From Zhongshania sp. (GTDB taxonomy: Bacteria; Pseudomonadota; Gammaproteobacteria; Pseudomonadales; Spongiibacteraceae): a stretch of DNA of 64,000 bases. Shown piece after piece: positions 18,307 to 30,669 of this stretch; the stretch's first letter is position 1; each line of letters starts with the position of its first letter. The stretch is taken from assembly GCA_018066965.1 (NCBI GenBank), contig JAGPVP010000118.1, forward strand, positions 1 to 64,000, given 5' to 3'. Both the position numbers and the translations under genes were made by a program. The notes under the pieces are model-generated. The model was given only the letters and a program-made list of their open reading frames with translations. It was not told where the DNA came from and did not search any database.

Positions 18307-20766
18307 ATGCGCGGTTTTAGCTTAGCCAATAGTTTACTTTTCTCTGGGTTGTTATCCCTTGCCGCCTGCGGTGGTGGGAGCAGTGGCAATCCGCAGGGCG
18401 GTAGTAGCGGCACGCCGAACGGGGGCAATAGCGGTTCACAGGAAGAGTTCTTTCAAACCCGTTTGCAAACCGCGTCTGGCTTTTGTCGCACCTGTCATAT
18501 TCCCGGCGGGGTGGCAGATACCGCCGACGGCGATGGTTTGATGCTGTCTAGCAATACCGCGGATGACTTCCGACTGCTGCGCGCTTCATGGGAGACCTTG
18601 GGCGGTGGCGTAGAGACTAGCCCGCTGTTAATTGAGCCCAGTGACCCTAGCGAACCGCATAGCGGCGGTAAGCCGTGGCCGGCGGGAAGTCAGCCCTATG
18701 GGGCGATGCGCATGTTGCTGGCGTGTTGGGATAGTCCAGATAGCTGTAGCTTGAGTGGCGGTGGTAGTGGCCCAGCTCCTAATTTAGAGCCGCTGCTGGG
18801 CAGTGCGCGTGGCGGCCATGTTTGGTTTGATTACTGCGCTGCAGACGATAACGGTAATCCTCGTCCTGACAGCGCGCTGTTACCCCCTGACCCACGTTCG
18901 CTGGTGCAGCCTGGCATAAGTAACGGCAAAGCGGTGGCCTTTAATGCATTTTGGAAGGATTGCCATATTGATCCTGAGTTAGTGGGCGAAAGGCCTCACC
19001 CAGAAACCTGCGGCCAATTGCGCGAGAGTTACGCCAAGGGCGCACCGATTATGGAAGGCAATGGCCAGCTGGGTGCGGCGACGACGTTTGCGGGTCAGCA
19101 GCCGCACGGTTTGTCGGCTATTAGTGCCGATCAATACAATATGATGTGGTTGCTTTGGGGCTTGCCGGGTCGCCCCGATAATTTCGATCAGTTAGTTGCC
19201 GAGCGCCACGGCTTCGGCCCCGTTTTGAGCGGCCCAGATGCACCTCGCAACCCTTACCCTTTGCAGGGCGAAGATCCCAATTTAAGCAATGGTGGCTCTG
19301 GTACCTTGCCGCAGGGTTTAACCCAAACACGTAATAACGATGGCAGCTACAGCGGCTATATTGCGGCCAACTGCCAAGGCTGTCACAGCACGCCGGTGGA
19401 AACCGCCGACGGTCTTGATTACCACTACGGTGCAGGTGGTGGCTTGCTGGATGCCAGTACCTCTGCACGTGACTTTGGTGCTTTGGGCGGTGCGGGAACG
19501 TTAATTATTGATCGCGCAGGTTTTGGTGGACGGGTTCGCGGTACCAATAATGCGCAGTTTGCCAATGTGCTGGCGCTGCTAGGTAGTTTTGAAAACCCTG
19601 ACCCGATCTCGTTTGGGCAGATCCTTAATAATGGCTCGACTGCCACTGGTGATACGCCGGCATGGTGGAACGTTGGGCATCGGCCAGTAAAGTTTGTGGA
19701 TGCGATGTTCTCTGGCGACGCGGTGCGAGTGGATTTTGCACTTTATTATCCGCTGCTTGATAAAAACCCGTTGATCGACGGCGAGGCTCCCGGCATTTTT
19801 GATATGGAGCGTGTTGATCAGTGGATGAGTGAAAACGTTCAGTACGGCGACCACTGGATTATGGCGCAGAAGTCACCAGAGTACCCCGGCGAGATTGACG
19901 AGCCATTGGCAGAGCAGGGCGCGGTGTTGTTTCACACAAAAAACTTGTGGGCTGGGAACATTAATAATGCGGTGCAACAACCGGCTGAAGGCAATGGCAG
20001 TTGTGCGGGGTGCCACGGCGCTTACTCGCCGCGTTACGTAAATGATACAAGTTATTTGGCAAGTCCCGCTTTGGAGGGCATGGCGAGTTACATCACTCCC
20101 ATCGATATTATTGACACTGATCGCGTTCGTTTAGACACGTTTAACGAAGGCACAAACCAGGGCTTATCTGGCACGTTTGTGGGCTATCCTGAAACCGCCG
20201 ATACCGCGCAGGATTGCCGTGTTCAGAATATGGAATCGTTGCGTAACGGTCGCCCCAAAGGATATGCCGCGCCGCCGCTCTACGGTGTTTGGGCAACCGC
20301 ACCCTATTTGCATAATGGTTCTGTGCCAACGGTGGCGGCCGTGTTGGATTCAACTTCACGTCCGGCAATTTGGCGCAGAGTGTCTAAACCCGCCCGGGCC
20401 GATCAGCAAGGCCAAGTGGTAATGGGTTTTGATTACAATTTTGCCCGCGCCTACGACCAGCAGAATATGGGCTGGGATTACGACGAGTTAGCGTGCGGTG
20501 GTGATAACACCTTGCCCTATTTAGATTGCACGCCGCTTGATCCGCTGGTGGATACCATTTTGCAAATACCGGTAAATTCACTGTTTTCTAATCTTTTATT
20601 GAGTTGGAATATTACTAATCCGCCAATACTGAGTAATCAGGACGTAGAGAGCCGAAAGATTTACAACACCGCGATGTTTAGCCAAGGTAATGGCGGGCAC
20701 GTGTTTAGCGATGTATTAAATGACGCCGAGCGCAAAGCTATTATTGAATACTTGAAAACCCTTTAA
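18307..20766 (+). CDS. Tri-heme c-type cytochrome lipoprotein
   Basis: Lipobox LSLAACGGG; CXXCH motifs CRTCH, CQGCH, CAGCH; PPLYGVWATAPYLHNGSVPTV. Confidence 0.85.
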   Translation: MRGFSLANSLLFSGLLSLAACGGGSSGNPQGGSSGTPNGGNSGSQEEFFQTRLQTASGFCRTCHIPGGVADTADGDGLMLSSNTADDFRLLRASWETLGGGVETSPLLIEPSDPSEPHSGGKPWPAGSQPYGAMRMLLACWDSPDSCSLSGGGSGPAPNLEPLLGSARGGHVWFDYCAADDNGNPRPDSALLPPDPRSLVQPGISNGKAVAFNAFWKDCHIDPELVGERPHPETCGQLRESYAKGAPIMEGNGQLGAATTFAGQQPHGLSAISADQYNMMWLLWGLPGRPDNFDQLVAERHGFGPVLSGPDAPRNPYPLQGEDPNLSNGGSGTLPQGLTQTRNNDGSYSGYIAANCQGCHSTPVETADGLDYHYGAGGGLLDASTSARDFGALGGAGTLIIDRAGFGGRVRGTNNAQFANVLALLGSFENPDPISFGQILNNGSTATGDTPAWWNVGHRPVKFVDAMFSGDAVRVDFALYYPLLDKNPLIDGEAPGIFDMERVDQWMSENVQYGDHWIMAQKSPEYPGEIDEPLAEQGAVLFHTKNLWAGNINNAVQQPAEGNGSCAGCHGAYSPRYVNDTSYLASPALEGMASYITPIDIIDTDRVRLDTFNEGTNQGLSGTFVGYPETADTAQDCRVQNMESLRNGRPKGYAAPPLYGVWATAPYLHNGSVPTVAAVLDSTSRPAIWRRVSKPARADQQGQVVMGFDYNFARAYDQQNMGWDYDELACGGDNTLPYLDCTPLDPLVDTILQIPVNSLFSNLLLSWNITNPPILSNQDVESRKIYNTAMFSQGNGGHVFSDVLNDAERKAIIEYLKTL

Positions 20767-20790
20767 GGTTTCTGAAAATGAAGGAGTAGT

Positions 20791-20826
20791 AAAAAGCCAC
20801 TTAGCGATTAACTAAGTGGCTTTTTT
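20791..20826 (+). terminator. Rho-independent terminator
   Basis: GCCACTTAG-cgattaa-CTAAGTGGC followed by TTTTTT. Confidence 0.93.
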
Positions 20827-20894
20827 GAACGCTAGAAAGAGGGCGTTACTTCCCTGAGCAGCGGCAAGGTGCGAGCCCTTTTTAAATTACTTTC

Positions 20895-22997
<2,103 letters not shown>

Positions 22998-23339
22998 TCA
23001 ATATTTGAGGTAAGTCACAGTTCATAGCTGCGATACAATGATTGAGATGGCTTCGCCTCGCTGTGTTGGCCGCGTGAATAGGGTTTAATTAACTTGTAAG
23101 GGACGGATGTACATGCCGCTTACTTTAATCGTTATTTTAGTGCTGTGGCCTCATAAAACTTCGTTATAAGAAGTTTGGTAACTGCTTTTCCCCCTCGATG
23201 GCGCGATATGGTTCATTTCTTTAGTACAGTGAGCCGAGAGTGAATTTACTTCGCATTGAAAGACTGGGCCCAAGTGTTGCCGGTCGTGCGCGATGTTTGA
23301 TATCTGCTAAGATCTAATCCTATTTGTGAGGATGGCCGC

Positions 23340-24695
23340 ATGTCAGTGACTCAGCACGTTGATATAGAACAATTTATGGAAGGGGTTGTTAGACGGAATC
23401 CAGGTGAAGTCGAGTTTCATCAGGCCGTCTACGAAGTTGCGGTTGATATCTTCGATTTTATACGTGATAAGCCTATTTACCACGAGGCACAAATTTTGCG
23501 CCGTATCACTGAGCCAGATCGTGTAGTTTCTTTTCGTGTGTGCTGGGAAGACGACGCGGGCAATGTCAGGGTGCAGCGGGGCTATCGAGTACAAAATAAT
23601 AATTCCATCGGCCCCTACAAGGGCGGTCTGCGCTTCCACAAAAGTGTCAATCAAAATATTTTGAAGTTTCTCGCTTTCGAGCAAACCTTTAAGAATAGTT
23701 TAACTGGCTTGCCAATGGGCGGCGGAAAGGGCGGCTCTGATTTTGATCCCAAGGGAAAATCGGATCGCGAAATCATGCGGTTTTGTCAGTCGTTTATGAC
23801 CGAGCTATATCGTCATGTGGGTGAGGACACGGATATTCCCGCAGGTGACATTGGTGTGGGCGCACGCGAGATCGGCTATATGTTCGGCCAATATAAGCGC
23901 ATTACCAATCGCTATGTTGGTGTGTTGACGGGTAAGGGCTTGGAGTGGGGCGGTAGTTTGGTTCGCAAAGAATCCACAGGCTACGGTGTGGTGTACTTTT
24001 TAGACCATATGTTTAAGCAAGACAAAGATACAATTGATGGCAAAGTTGTTGCGATTTCGGGAGCGGGTAATGTGGCAACACATGCTGCAGAGAAGGCAAT
24101 TCAACTCGGCGCCAAGGTTATCACCATGTCTGATTCAACTGGCTTTGTTCACGACCCAGATGGATTTAGTCATGAAAAAATTCAATGGATAGTCGATCAA
24201 AAACGTCAGGGCCGTGGCAGTTTGGCAGCTTACACTGAGGTGTATTCTGGTGCTCGTTTTTATACGGGAGAACGGCCGTGGTCTGTAGTGTGCGATGTTG
24301 CGATGCCCTGCGCTACGCAAAATGAACTGAACCAGGACGAAGCTAAAGTTCTACTGAAAAATGGCGTGAAGGCCGTGGTTGAGGGCGCGAATATGCCCTG
24401 TAGCAACGATGCTATTGCGGTGCTGCGTAGTGCGCGAATTTTATTTGGGCCGGCCAAGGCCGCTAACGCGGGTGGCGTGGCTGTATCTGGATTAGAAATG
24501 AGCCAAAACAGTACGCGAATTAGTCTAAAAGAAGAGGCGCTGCAGGGAATGCTGCGTGAAATTATGGGGAATATTCATAAGAATTGTTTGGAGTTTGCGG
24601 TGCAAGAAGATGGCTATGTTGATTATGCCAAGGGCGCTAATATAGCGGGCTTTAAGAAAGTCGCCAATGCAATGTTAGCGTTTGGAATATTGTGA
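23340..24695 (+). CDS. gdhA: NADP-specific glutamate dehydrogenase
   Basis: GLPMGGGKGGSDFDPKGKSDREIMRFCQSFMTEL…VEGANMPCSNDA. Confidence 0.95.
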   Translation: MSVTQHVDIEQFMEGVVRRNPGEVEFHQAVYEVAVDIFDFIRDKPIYHEAQILRRITEPDRVVSFRVCWEDDAGNVRVQRGYRVQNNNSIGPYKGGLRFHKSVNQNILKFLAFEQTFKNSLTGLPMGGGKGGSDFDPKGKSDREIMRFCQSFMTELYRHVGEDTDIPAGDIGVGAREIGYMFGQYKRITNRYVGVLTGKGLEWGGSLVRKESTGYGVVYFLDHMFKQDKDTIDGKVVAISGAGNVATHAAEKAIQLGAKVITMSDSTGFVHDPDGFSHEKIQWIVDQKRQGRGSLAAYTEVYSGARFYTGERPWSVVCDVAMPCATQNELNQDEAKVLLKNGVKAVVEGANMPCSNDAIAVLRSARILFGPAKAANAGGVAVSGLEMSQNSTRISLKEEALQGMLREIMGNIHKNCLEFAVQEDGYVDYAKGANIAGFKKVANAMLAFGIL

Positions 24696-24762
24696 AAATA
24701 AAAAAAGCGCCGCAAGAGATATTTTCTGACGACATTTATTGATGTGCGATATCTCAAAAAAA

Positions 24763-24797
24763 GGGCCAGTGAGCAATGCGCTCGCTGACCACTTTTA
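24763..24797 (+). terminator. Possible terminator downstream of gdhA
   Basis: GGCCAGTGAGCaatGCGCTCGCTGACC imperfect stem then acTTTT. Confidence 0.45.
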
Positions 24798-24818
24798 AAA
24801 GTGACACTGCGAAAAATA

Positions 24819-25808
24819 CTATCGCGCTGCGGCTAAGGCACCGAGGACGCGTTTATTGGCTTCAGTCAGTGCTGCGCTTGCTTTGACCTTATACTCACCT
24901 GGGTTGGCGACAACACTGATTTCTTTAGTGCTTGAAGTGCCGCCACTGACAGCGCCCAACACCGATGAAAACACGTTGGCGGCCTTTTGCATGCCACTGG
25001 TCGAGTCTTCGCTTGTACCGTAGCCGCCAGGAATAACGACCGGCGCCTTAATGTGTACGGCACCGTTGGGGTGGCTGAAGGTACTGTTAACGCCCCGCAT
25101 AAAGTCTATGCCCGAGCCAGGAGTAACGTGAACACCTTGGCCAACGCTGACTTCTGCAGAATACTCCGCGCCTTTAATATTTGAGTAGGAATTGGATTTG
25201 TAGTCAGTTTCACTGCCAAAGTAGACGAAATGTACCGTGTAATTAACATTGAGAATAGGTGTGCTCAATTGGTTGGCCACGTCATAGGCTTCGTATGGCG
25301 TGCCGCCACCAATAGCTCTGCCCATTAGGGTGCGTCCGCTTGGTGCAAACGTTGCGTCTTCACGGCTGCCGCCGGTGATCATTTTAAAAGACGAGGTGTT
25401 TTTTATAGGGCTGGCTTCTTGTTTAATTTTTTGCCATGTGGTGTTGCCGGTTAGCGCGCTTTCGTCGGCAATGGTGTAGCCATTACTTTTTAGGCCAGCG
25501 ATGAAATCTTGGTAAGCAGCGTCAGTGACGGCTTGCATAGCGTCATCCGGAACACCGGTTAAAGTCGCTTTCATACTGCTGCTAGCATAGCCAGTGTCAC
25601 TGCTAAACATTCCGCTCTTGGCGGTGGCAGAGGTTTTGTCGAAGGTGATAAAGGTGACGCGGAAGTCGCCTATTAGCACTTTGTTTTGTCCTGCGAAAAC
25701 TGCTGCATTCGTTAGAGCGATGGGCTCAACGGCTTTTGGGCTGCCGCCGATACCGGCGCAAGCGCTAATTAGCGTGAGAATCACGGCTGAGAAAAGTATT
25801 TTTTTCAT
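24819..25808 (-). CDS. Putative lipoprotein of unknown function
   Basis: MKKILFSAVILTLISACAGIGG lipobox. Confidence 0.65.
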   Translation of the reverse strand: MKKILFSAVILTLISACAGIGGSPKAVEPIALTNAAVFAGQNKVLIGDFRVTFITFDKTSATAKSGMFSSDTGYASSSMKATLTGVPDDAMQAVTDAAYQDFIAGLKSNGYTIADESALTGNTTWQKIKQEASPIKNTSSFKMITGGSREDATFAPSGRTLMGRAIGGGTPYEAYDVANQLSTPILNVNYTVHFVYFGSETDYKSNSYSNIKGAEYSAEVSVGQGVHVTPGSGIDFMRGVNSTFSHPNGAVHIKAPVVIPGGYGTSEDSTSGMQKAANVFSSVLGAVSGGTSSTKEISVVANPGEYKVKASAALTEANKRVLGALAAAR

Positions 25809-25971
25809 GGGGGACTCGTAATTTTTTAGGGGTTGTTATTTTAGGAGGCCGGGTTTGCGTGGGTAACCCCTTAATTAGGGGGGTAAAGGTAAGCTTTTGG
25901 GTCTGTGAGCGATACAGTGCCCAGTTGGCATTCTGGTGTAAGGGCGAAGTTATAACCCCCCCACCCAATAA

Positions 25972-26313
25972 TTACTGACTTTTCTTTACGAACTCAGACT
26001 TTAGCATCATTGGGCCGATACCTTTGATGTTGCAATCAATGTTGTGGTCGCCCTCTACTAGACGGCCAATTTTCACTTTGGTACCGATTTTGGCGGTGTT
26101 TGACGTACCCTTAATTTTAAGGTCTTTGATGAGTGTTACATAGTCGCCGTCGGCTAAAATATTGCCGTTAGCATCTTTGATAATAAGTTCGTTTCCCGTC
26201 GCCACTTCTTCATTCGGGTTCCACTCAAATCCGCATTCGGGGCAAGATAATAGAGATTGGACTTCGTACACATAGTTCGATTCACATTTTGGGCATGGCG
26301 GTAAGTCGCTCAT
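25972..26313 (-). CDS. phnA: PhnA/YjdM-family zinc-ribbon protein
   Basis: [29 protein letters not shown]…[25 protein letters not shown]-type sequence. Confidence 0.9.
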   Translation of the reverse strand: MSDLPPCPKCESNYVYEVQSLLSCPECGFEWNPNEEVATGNELIIKDANGNILADGDYVTLIKDLKIKGTSNTAKIGTKVKIGRLVEGDHNIDCNIKGIGPMMLKSEFVKKSQ

Positions 26314-26330
26314 TATTTATCTCCTGAAAT

Positions 26331-26561
26331 TTATAAAAAAACGGTGAAATCACTAAGGCCAAGCGATTTAATTAATGGGATTAGTGTATTTATATCTTCG
26401 GTGACGATTGGTGTGTCGTCGTTGTCGGCAAACACAAAGGATTTACTCTGCTTGTCGAAGAGCATCACAAACCACTGTGCTTGATTGCCGGGTTTAATTC
26501 TTACCTGTGCCTCTATCCATGCGCTTGCTTTGCCTAGCGCAATTGCATTATCTAGCTTCAT
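26331..26561 (-). CDS. Hypothetical 76-aa protein
   Basis: Overlaps the sulP 3' end; same strand; no family recognised. Confidence 0.5.
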   Translation of the reverse strand: MKLDNAIALGKASAWIEAQVRIKPGNQAQWFVMLFDKQSKSFVFADNDDTPIVTEDINTLIPLIKSLGLSDFTVFL

Positions 26562-28290
26562 ATAATGCTCCCTCCTTCAAGGCGTCTTCAATTGCATCAT
26601 TTAGCGTGGCAAAAGATAGGCTTAATGCTGCTGATGTCTCATCCCGTGCTTTTGCTAACGTTTTCAAGGGTTGGAATTGCCAGCTTGAGAAACGGATAGA
26701 TATTTTATTTTTTTCACAGTGCGCAATTAGTTTATTTATGGCAGAGAGTCCGCCAGCGTCTAGGTAAGCGCTGTATTGTAAGTGAATGATAAGGCCATTG
26801 ATCCCTGGTGTTTGCGCAGAAAGTTCTCCGACGATGCGATCTGCGGCAGCGAAAAATAAGGGGCCGCGAATTTTTACAATCTTAATGTTATTTGGTGGCG
26901 TTGTGTGCACAAAGTTAGAGTTGTTGGTAATGTCGACTACATCGGTAAGGGCTGCAATTTCTTTCATAAATAACAGTGACGCCAATACGATACCGGCGGT
27001 AATGGCGATGACCATATCGAAGAAAACAGTCAGCGATAGGCAGGTCAAAAATACCAGTATATCGCTGGTGGGGGAGGTGCGTACTAGTTTTACGGATTTT
27101 GGCGCTTCGCTCATATTCCAAGCAACAACCATCAGCAGCGCCGCCATGGCGGGCATGGGGATATATGTTAAGACTCGAGCGAGGAGTAATATGCTGAGTA
27201 ATATAACAACAGAGTGAATAATAGCCGCAATAGGCGATATCGCGCCGGCTTTGAAATTAGTCGCCGAGCGCGCGATAGCTGCGGTTGCTGTTATGCCACC
27301 AAAGAAAGGTGCAATTAGATTGCCTAAACCTTGCGCTAGTAATTCGCTGTTGGCGCTGTGGCGTTTGCCCGACATGCCGTCGAGTACAACTGCGCATAAC
27401 AATGATTCGATGGCGCCAAGCATGGCGATGGCAAAGGCGGCGGGAAGTAGCGCTGAAATTAAGTTCAGGGACAGCCCTAGTGGCTGTCCATTGGCGCCGG
27501 GCCTGTTCCAAGGCCAATCAAATGTGGGTAGGTAAGGGGGAATGCCAGGTGCTTGTTCACCGTTGGGTAGCAAGTAATGAAAGCGGGAGCCAATGGTGTC
27601 CACGTCGATGCCTTGCCAGCTCAATACGATACCTATCAAGCAGGCTAATGCCAGTGCGGGCAAGTGCGCTGGAATGCGGCTGCCAAGTCGCGGCCACACA
27701 ATCATAACCGCAAGTGTGAACAGGGCTACTGCGAAACTACCTAAATCGATTTCTTGGAAATGGCTGCTGATGGTGATGAGTTTATCGACGAAATGCTCGG
27801 GCATGTCGTTGATTGTCATGCCGGTAAAATCGGAGATCTGTAACACGGCGATCACAATGGCAATACCGCCTGTAAACCCCAATGTAACTGATTCGGGGAT
27901 GTACTCAATAAAGCGGCCGAGTCGCGCGTAGGCCATAGCGACCAAGATGCCGCCAGCCATAATTGAGGCCAACAACAAACCTGCTAAGCCATATTTTGTT
28001 GCGATTGGATGCAAGATAACAACGAATGCAGCCGTTGGGCCAGAAATACTGAAACGACTCCCCCCAGTCAACGCAATGATGGCACCAGCAATCAGTGCGG
28101 TATACAGGCCGTATTGCGGCGCGACACCGCTGGCAATGGCCAGTGCCATGGCTAATGGAATGGCAATGACGCCGACGGTGATTCCGGCAATCAGATCTTT
28201 GATTAAGTCTGCGCGAGCGTATCCATCGGCAAATGCCTCACGGAGTGCATGCCCTGCTCGCAATGACAAAAGATGTGCTCTATGAGACAA
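26548..28290 (-). CDS. SulP-family inorganic anion transporter with C-terminal STAS domain
   Basis: DLIAGITVGVIAIPLAMALAIASGVAPQYGLYTALIAGAIIALTGGSRFSISGPTAAF…; STAS-like C-terminus. Confidence 0.93.
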   Translation of the reverse strand: MSHRAHLLSLRAGHALREAFADGYARADLIKDLIAGITVGVIAIPLAMALAIASGVAPQYGLYTALIAGAIIALTGGSRFSISGPTAAFVVILHPIATKYGLAGLLLASIMAGGILVAMAYARLGRFIEYIPESVTLGFTGGIAIVIAVLQISDFTGMTINDMPEHFVDKLITISSHFQEIDLGSFAVALFTLAVMIVWPRLGSRIPAHLPALALACLIGIVLSWQGIDVDTIGSRFHYLLPNGEQAPGIPPYLPTFDWPWNRPGANGQPLGLSLNLISALLPAAFAIAMLGAIESLLCAVVLDGMSGKRHSANSELLAQGLGNLIAPFFGGITATAAIARSATNFKAGAISPIAAIIHSVVILLSILLLARVLTYIPMPAMAALLMVVAWNMSEAPKSVKLVRTSPTSDILVFLTCLSLTVFFDMVIAITAGIVLASLLFMKEIAALTDVVDITNNSNFVHTTPPNNIKIVKIRGPLFFAAADRIVGELSAQTPGINGLIIHLQYSAYLDAGGLSAINKLIAHCEKNKISIRFSSWQFQPLKTLAKARDETSAALSLSFATLNDAIEDALKEGALYEAR

Positions 28291-28364
28291 GCCAGATTTT
28301 CCTTTTCAGGGTGAGTATAGCGTTGTAGCGCGGTTACTTATGCTAAACGGGAGCATTGTTAAAT

Positions 28365-28394
28365 ATGATAATAGTATTATAATGATATTATCAT
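28365..28394. promoter_or_regulatory. Candidate operator upstream of pckA (ATGATAATA … ATGATATTATCAT)
   Basis: Perfect 6+1+6 palindrome plus half-site; the same ATGATAAT/ATTATCAT words occur upstream of the RHH gene. Confidence 0.55.
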
Positions 28395-28448
28395 TTAACC
28401 TTATTGAAAGTCACATTCATATTCACTTCAGTAAAAGGATATCTCTTC

Positions 28449-30062
28449 ATGTCTCACCTCCGGTTACAGCAGGCACTTCAGCGCTATGGCATTCATGATC
28501 CTGAGGCGATTCTATACAATCCGAACTACGAAACCTTATTCCAAGAAGAGATGCGTACAGAACTTGAGGGTTATGAGGCTGCGCGTTTAACGAGTAATGG
28601 TGCCGTCGCGGTGGACACAGGTATATTCACCGGCCGCTCACCTAAGGATAAGTATTTCGTTAAAGACGATACGACACGCGACACCTTATGGTGGTCAGAT
28701 CAGGGTAAAAACGACAATAAGCCAATTACGCAAGAGACTTGGCAGTCGCTAAAAGCCGTAGTTGGCGAGCAGCTTAGCGGTAAGCGCTTGTTTGTTGATG
28801 ATCTATTTTGTGGCGCGAATCCCGCGAGCCGTTTAAAAGTCCGCTTTGTAACAGAAGTCGCTTGGCAGTCTCACTTTGTAAAAAATATGTTTATTTTTCC
28901 CTCGGCGGCTGAGCTTGAAAATTTTGAACCGGATTTCGTCGTACTGAACGGGGCTAAGACGGTTAACCCGAATTGGCAGGAGCAGGGTCTGAATTCGGAG
29001 AATTTCGTTGCTTTTAATATGACCGAGGGGGTACAGCTTATTGGCGGTACTTGGTATGGCGGCGAAATGAAAAAGGGGCTTTTTTCAGTTATGAATTACC
29101 TGCTGCCCCAGAAAGGGATTGCCTCCATGCATTGCTCCGCCAATGTTGGCCCGGACGGCGATACTGCGATATTTTTCGGACTGTCAGGGACAGGCAAAAC
29201 CACCTTATCAACTGACCCCAAGCGCGCATTAATTGGTGATGATGAGCATGGTTGGGACGATAACGGCGTATTTAATTTTGAGGGTGGCTGCTACGCCAAA
29301 ACCATCAACCTTAGTCAAGAGCAAGAGCCCGAAATATATGCGGCGATCAAGCGCGATGCATTATTGGAAAATGTGGTTGTTGATGACGCCGGTAATGTCG
29401 ATTATTCCGATTCGTCTAAAACTGAAAATACCCGGGTGTCATACCCGATCTATCACATTGAAAATATCGTCAAGCCGGTTTCTGTGGGCGGCCATGCAAA
29501 TAAAGTTATCTTCTTAACCGCTGATGCGTTTGGTGTGTTGCCGCCGGTAGCGCGCTTGACTAAAGCGCAGGCTCGCTACTATTTCTTGTCGGGTTACACC
29601 TCTAAGTTGGCGGGTACCGAACGGGGAATTACTGAACCCACGCCAACCTTTTCGGCGTGTTTTGGTGCTGCGTTTTTAAGTTTGCATCCCACCCAGTATG
29701 CAGAGGTGCTCAATAATCGCATGAAACAGTCTAACGCTCAGGCTTATCTCGTAAATACGGGTTGGAACGGCAGCGGTGAGCGAATCTCTATTAAGGCGAC
29801 TCGCCGCATCATTGACGCCATTCTGAATGGTTCAATTGAAGACGCAGAATTTAATACCTTACCTATTTTTGGGCTGCAAATTCCGGAGGCTCTTGAAGGG
29901 GTAGATTGCGGTATTATCGACCCGAGGAATACCTACGGTGATGTTAGCGAATGGACCGACAAAGCCTCTGCGCTGGCGGCAAAGTTTGTAGCTAATTTTA
30001 GCCAATTTACCGATACCGAGAACGGTCTTGCCTTGGTGGCTGCTGGCCCTAAGCTAGACTAG
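28449..30062 (+). CDS. pckA: Phosphoenolpyruvate carboxykinase (ATP)
   Basis: [18 protein letters not shown]…[29 protein letters not shown]. Confidence 0.95.
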   Translation: MSHLRLQQALQRYGIHDPEAILYNPNYETLFQEEMRTELEGYEAARLTSNGAVAVDTGIFTGRSPKDKYFVKDDTTRDTLWWSDQGKNDNKPITQETWQSLKAVVGEQLSGKRLFVDDLFCGANPASRLKVRFVTEVAWQSHFVKNMFIFPSAAELENFEPDFVVLNGAKTVNPNWQEQGLNSENFVAFNMTEGVQLIGGTWYGGEMKKGLFSVMNYLLPQKGIASMHCSANVGPDGDTAIFFGLSGTGKTTLSTDPKRALIGDDEHGWDDNGVFNFEGGCYAKTINLSQEQEPEIYAAIKRDALLENVVVDDAGNVDYSDSSKTENTRVSYPIYHIENIVKPVSVGGHANKVIFLTADAFGVLPPVARLTKAQARYYFLSGYTSKLAGTERGITEPTPTFSACFGAAFLSLHPTQYAEVLNNRMKQSNAQAYLVNTGWNGSGERISIKATRRIIDAILNGSIEDAEFNTLPIFGLQIPEALEGVDCGIIDPRNTYGDVSEWTDKASALAAKFVANFSQFTDTENGLALVAAGPKLD

Positions 30063-30238
30063 CGAGAGGTGATAGCCAATTTGAAGTGGGTGTTTAGTAA
30101 CAGCGATATCTTGCCCGTTTCAAGTTGGTTAGCTAGCTTTGTGGCATTGCTGGGGTTGGTATTTAACGTTAATGCCGGTGCTGATAACAGTTGTATATCA
30201 CTAGCTAGCGGGCTGAACTATTAAGTTGTATGCCGGCA

Positions 30239-30451
30239 CTACCGTTTAGGTTTGGGGCCTCTTGGGGCTGCTGGGCTGGTACTATAACTGATGCCATGAT
30301 CGGCTAAATAACCGCGAATGAGTTGGCGCACTACCTGTGATGGGGTGAGATCTTGAGTAGCGCACAGTTCCTCAAAAGCAGTTTTCTTTGCCGGATCAAT
30401 CAATACCGTCAATCGAGCAGTTTTTGATTCCAAAATGTTCACCATTATCAT
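30239..30451 (-). CDS. Ribbon-helix-helix-like small regulator
   Basis: ARLTVLIDPAKKTAFEELCATQDLTPSQVVRQLIRGYLADHG. Confidence 0.75.
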   Translation of the reverse strand: MIMVNILESKTARLTVLIDPAKKTAFEELCATQDLTPSQVVRQLIRGYLADHGISYSTSPAAPRGPKPKR

Positions 30452-30474
30452 TTAATTATAACGTAATGATAATA
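30444..30474. promoter_or_regulatory. Candidate operator upstream of and overlapping the RHH gene start
   Basis: ATTATCAT-N14-ATGATAATA inverted repeat. Confidence 0.55.
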
Positions 30475-30669
30475 CTAAGGTATTGTGCTGCAATGATCCA
30501 TAAATTTACCTGACTTTGAAGAGGTGTATTTATGTCACTGGATTGATTCAAGGCTCGGTCACGTGGCAAGCGCTATACGCTTTGCATCAAAATTTTTTGT
30601 GAGGGGCTACGTCCGCTTGCGGTGAGTTGTTTAGTTTGGAAGCCGCGTGTGAATGTATTTCGTGTGTCA

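Noticed and set aside
25972-26313. PhnA as a phosphonate-degrading enzyme
   Set aside because: The PhnA/YjdM family is a small zinc-ribbon protein; the name alone is not evidence for phosphonate use and no phn genes are nearby.
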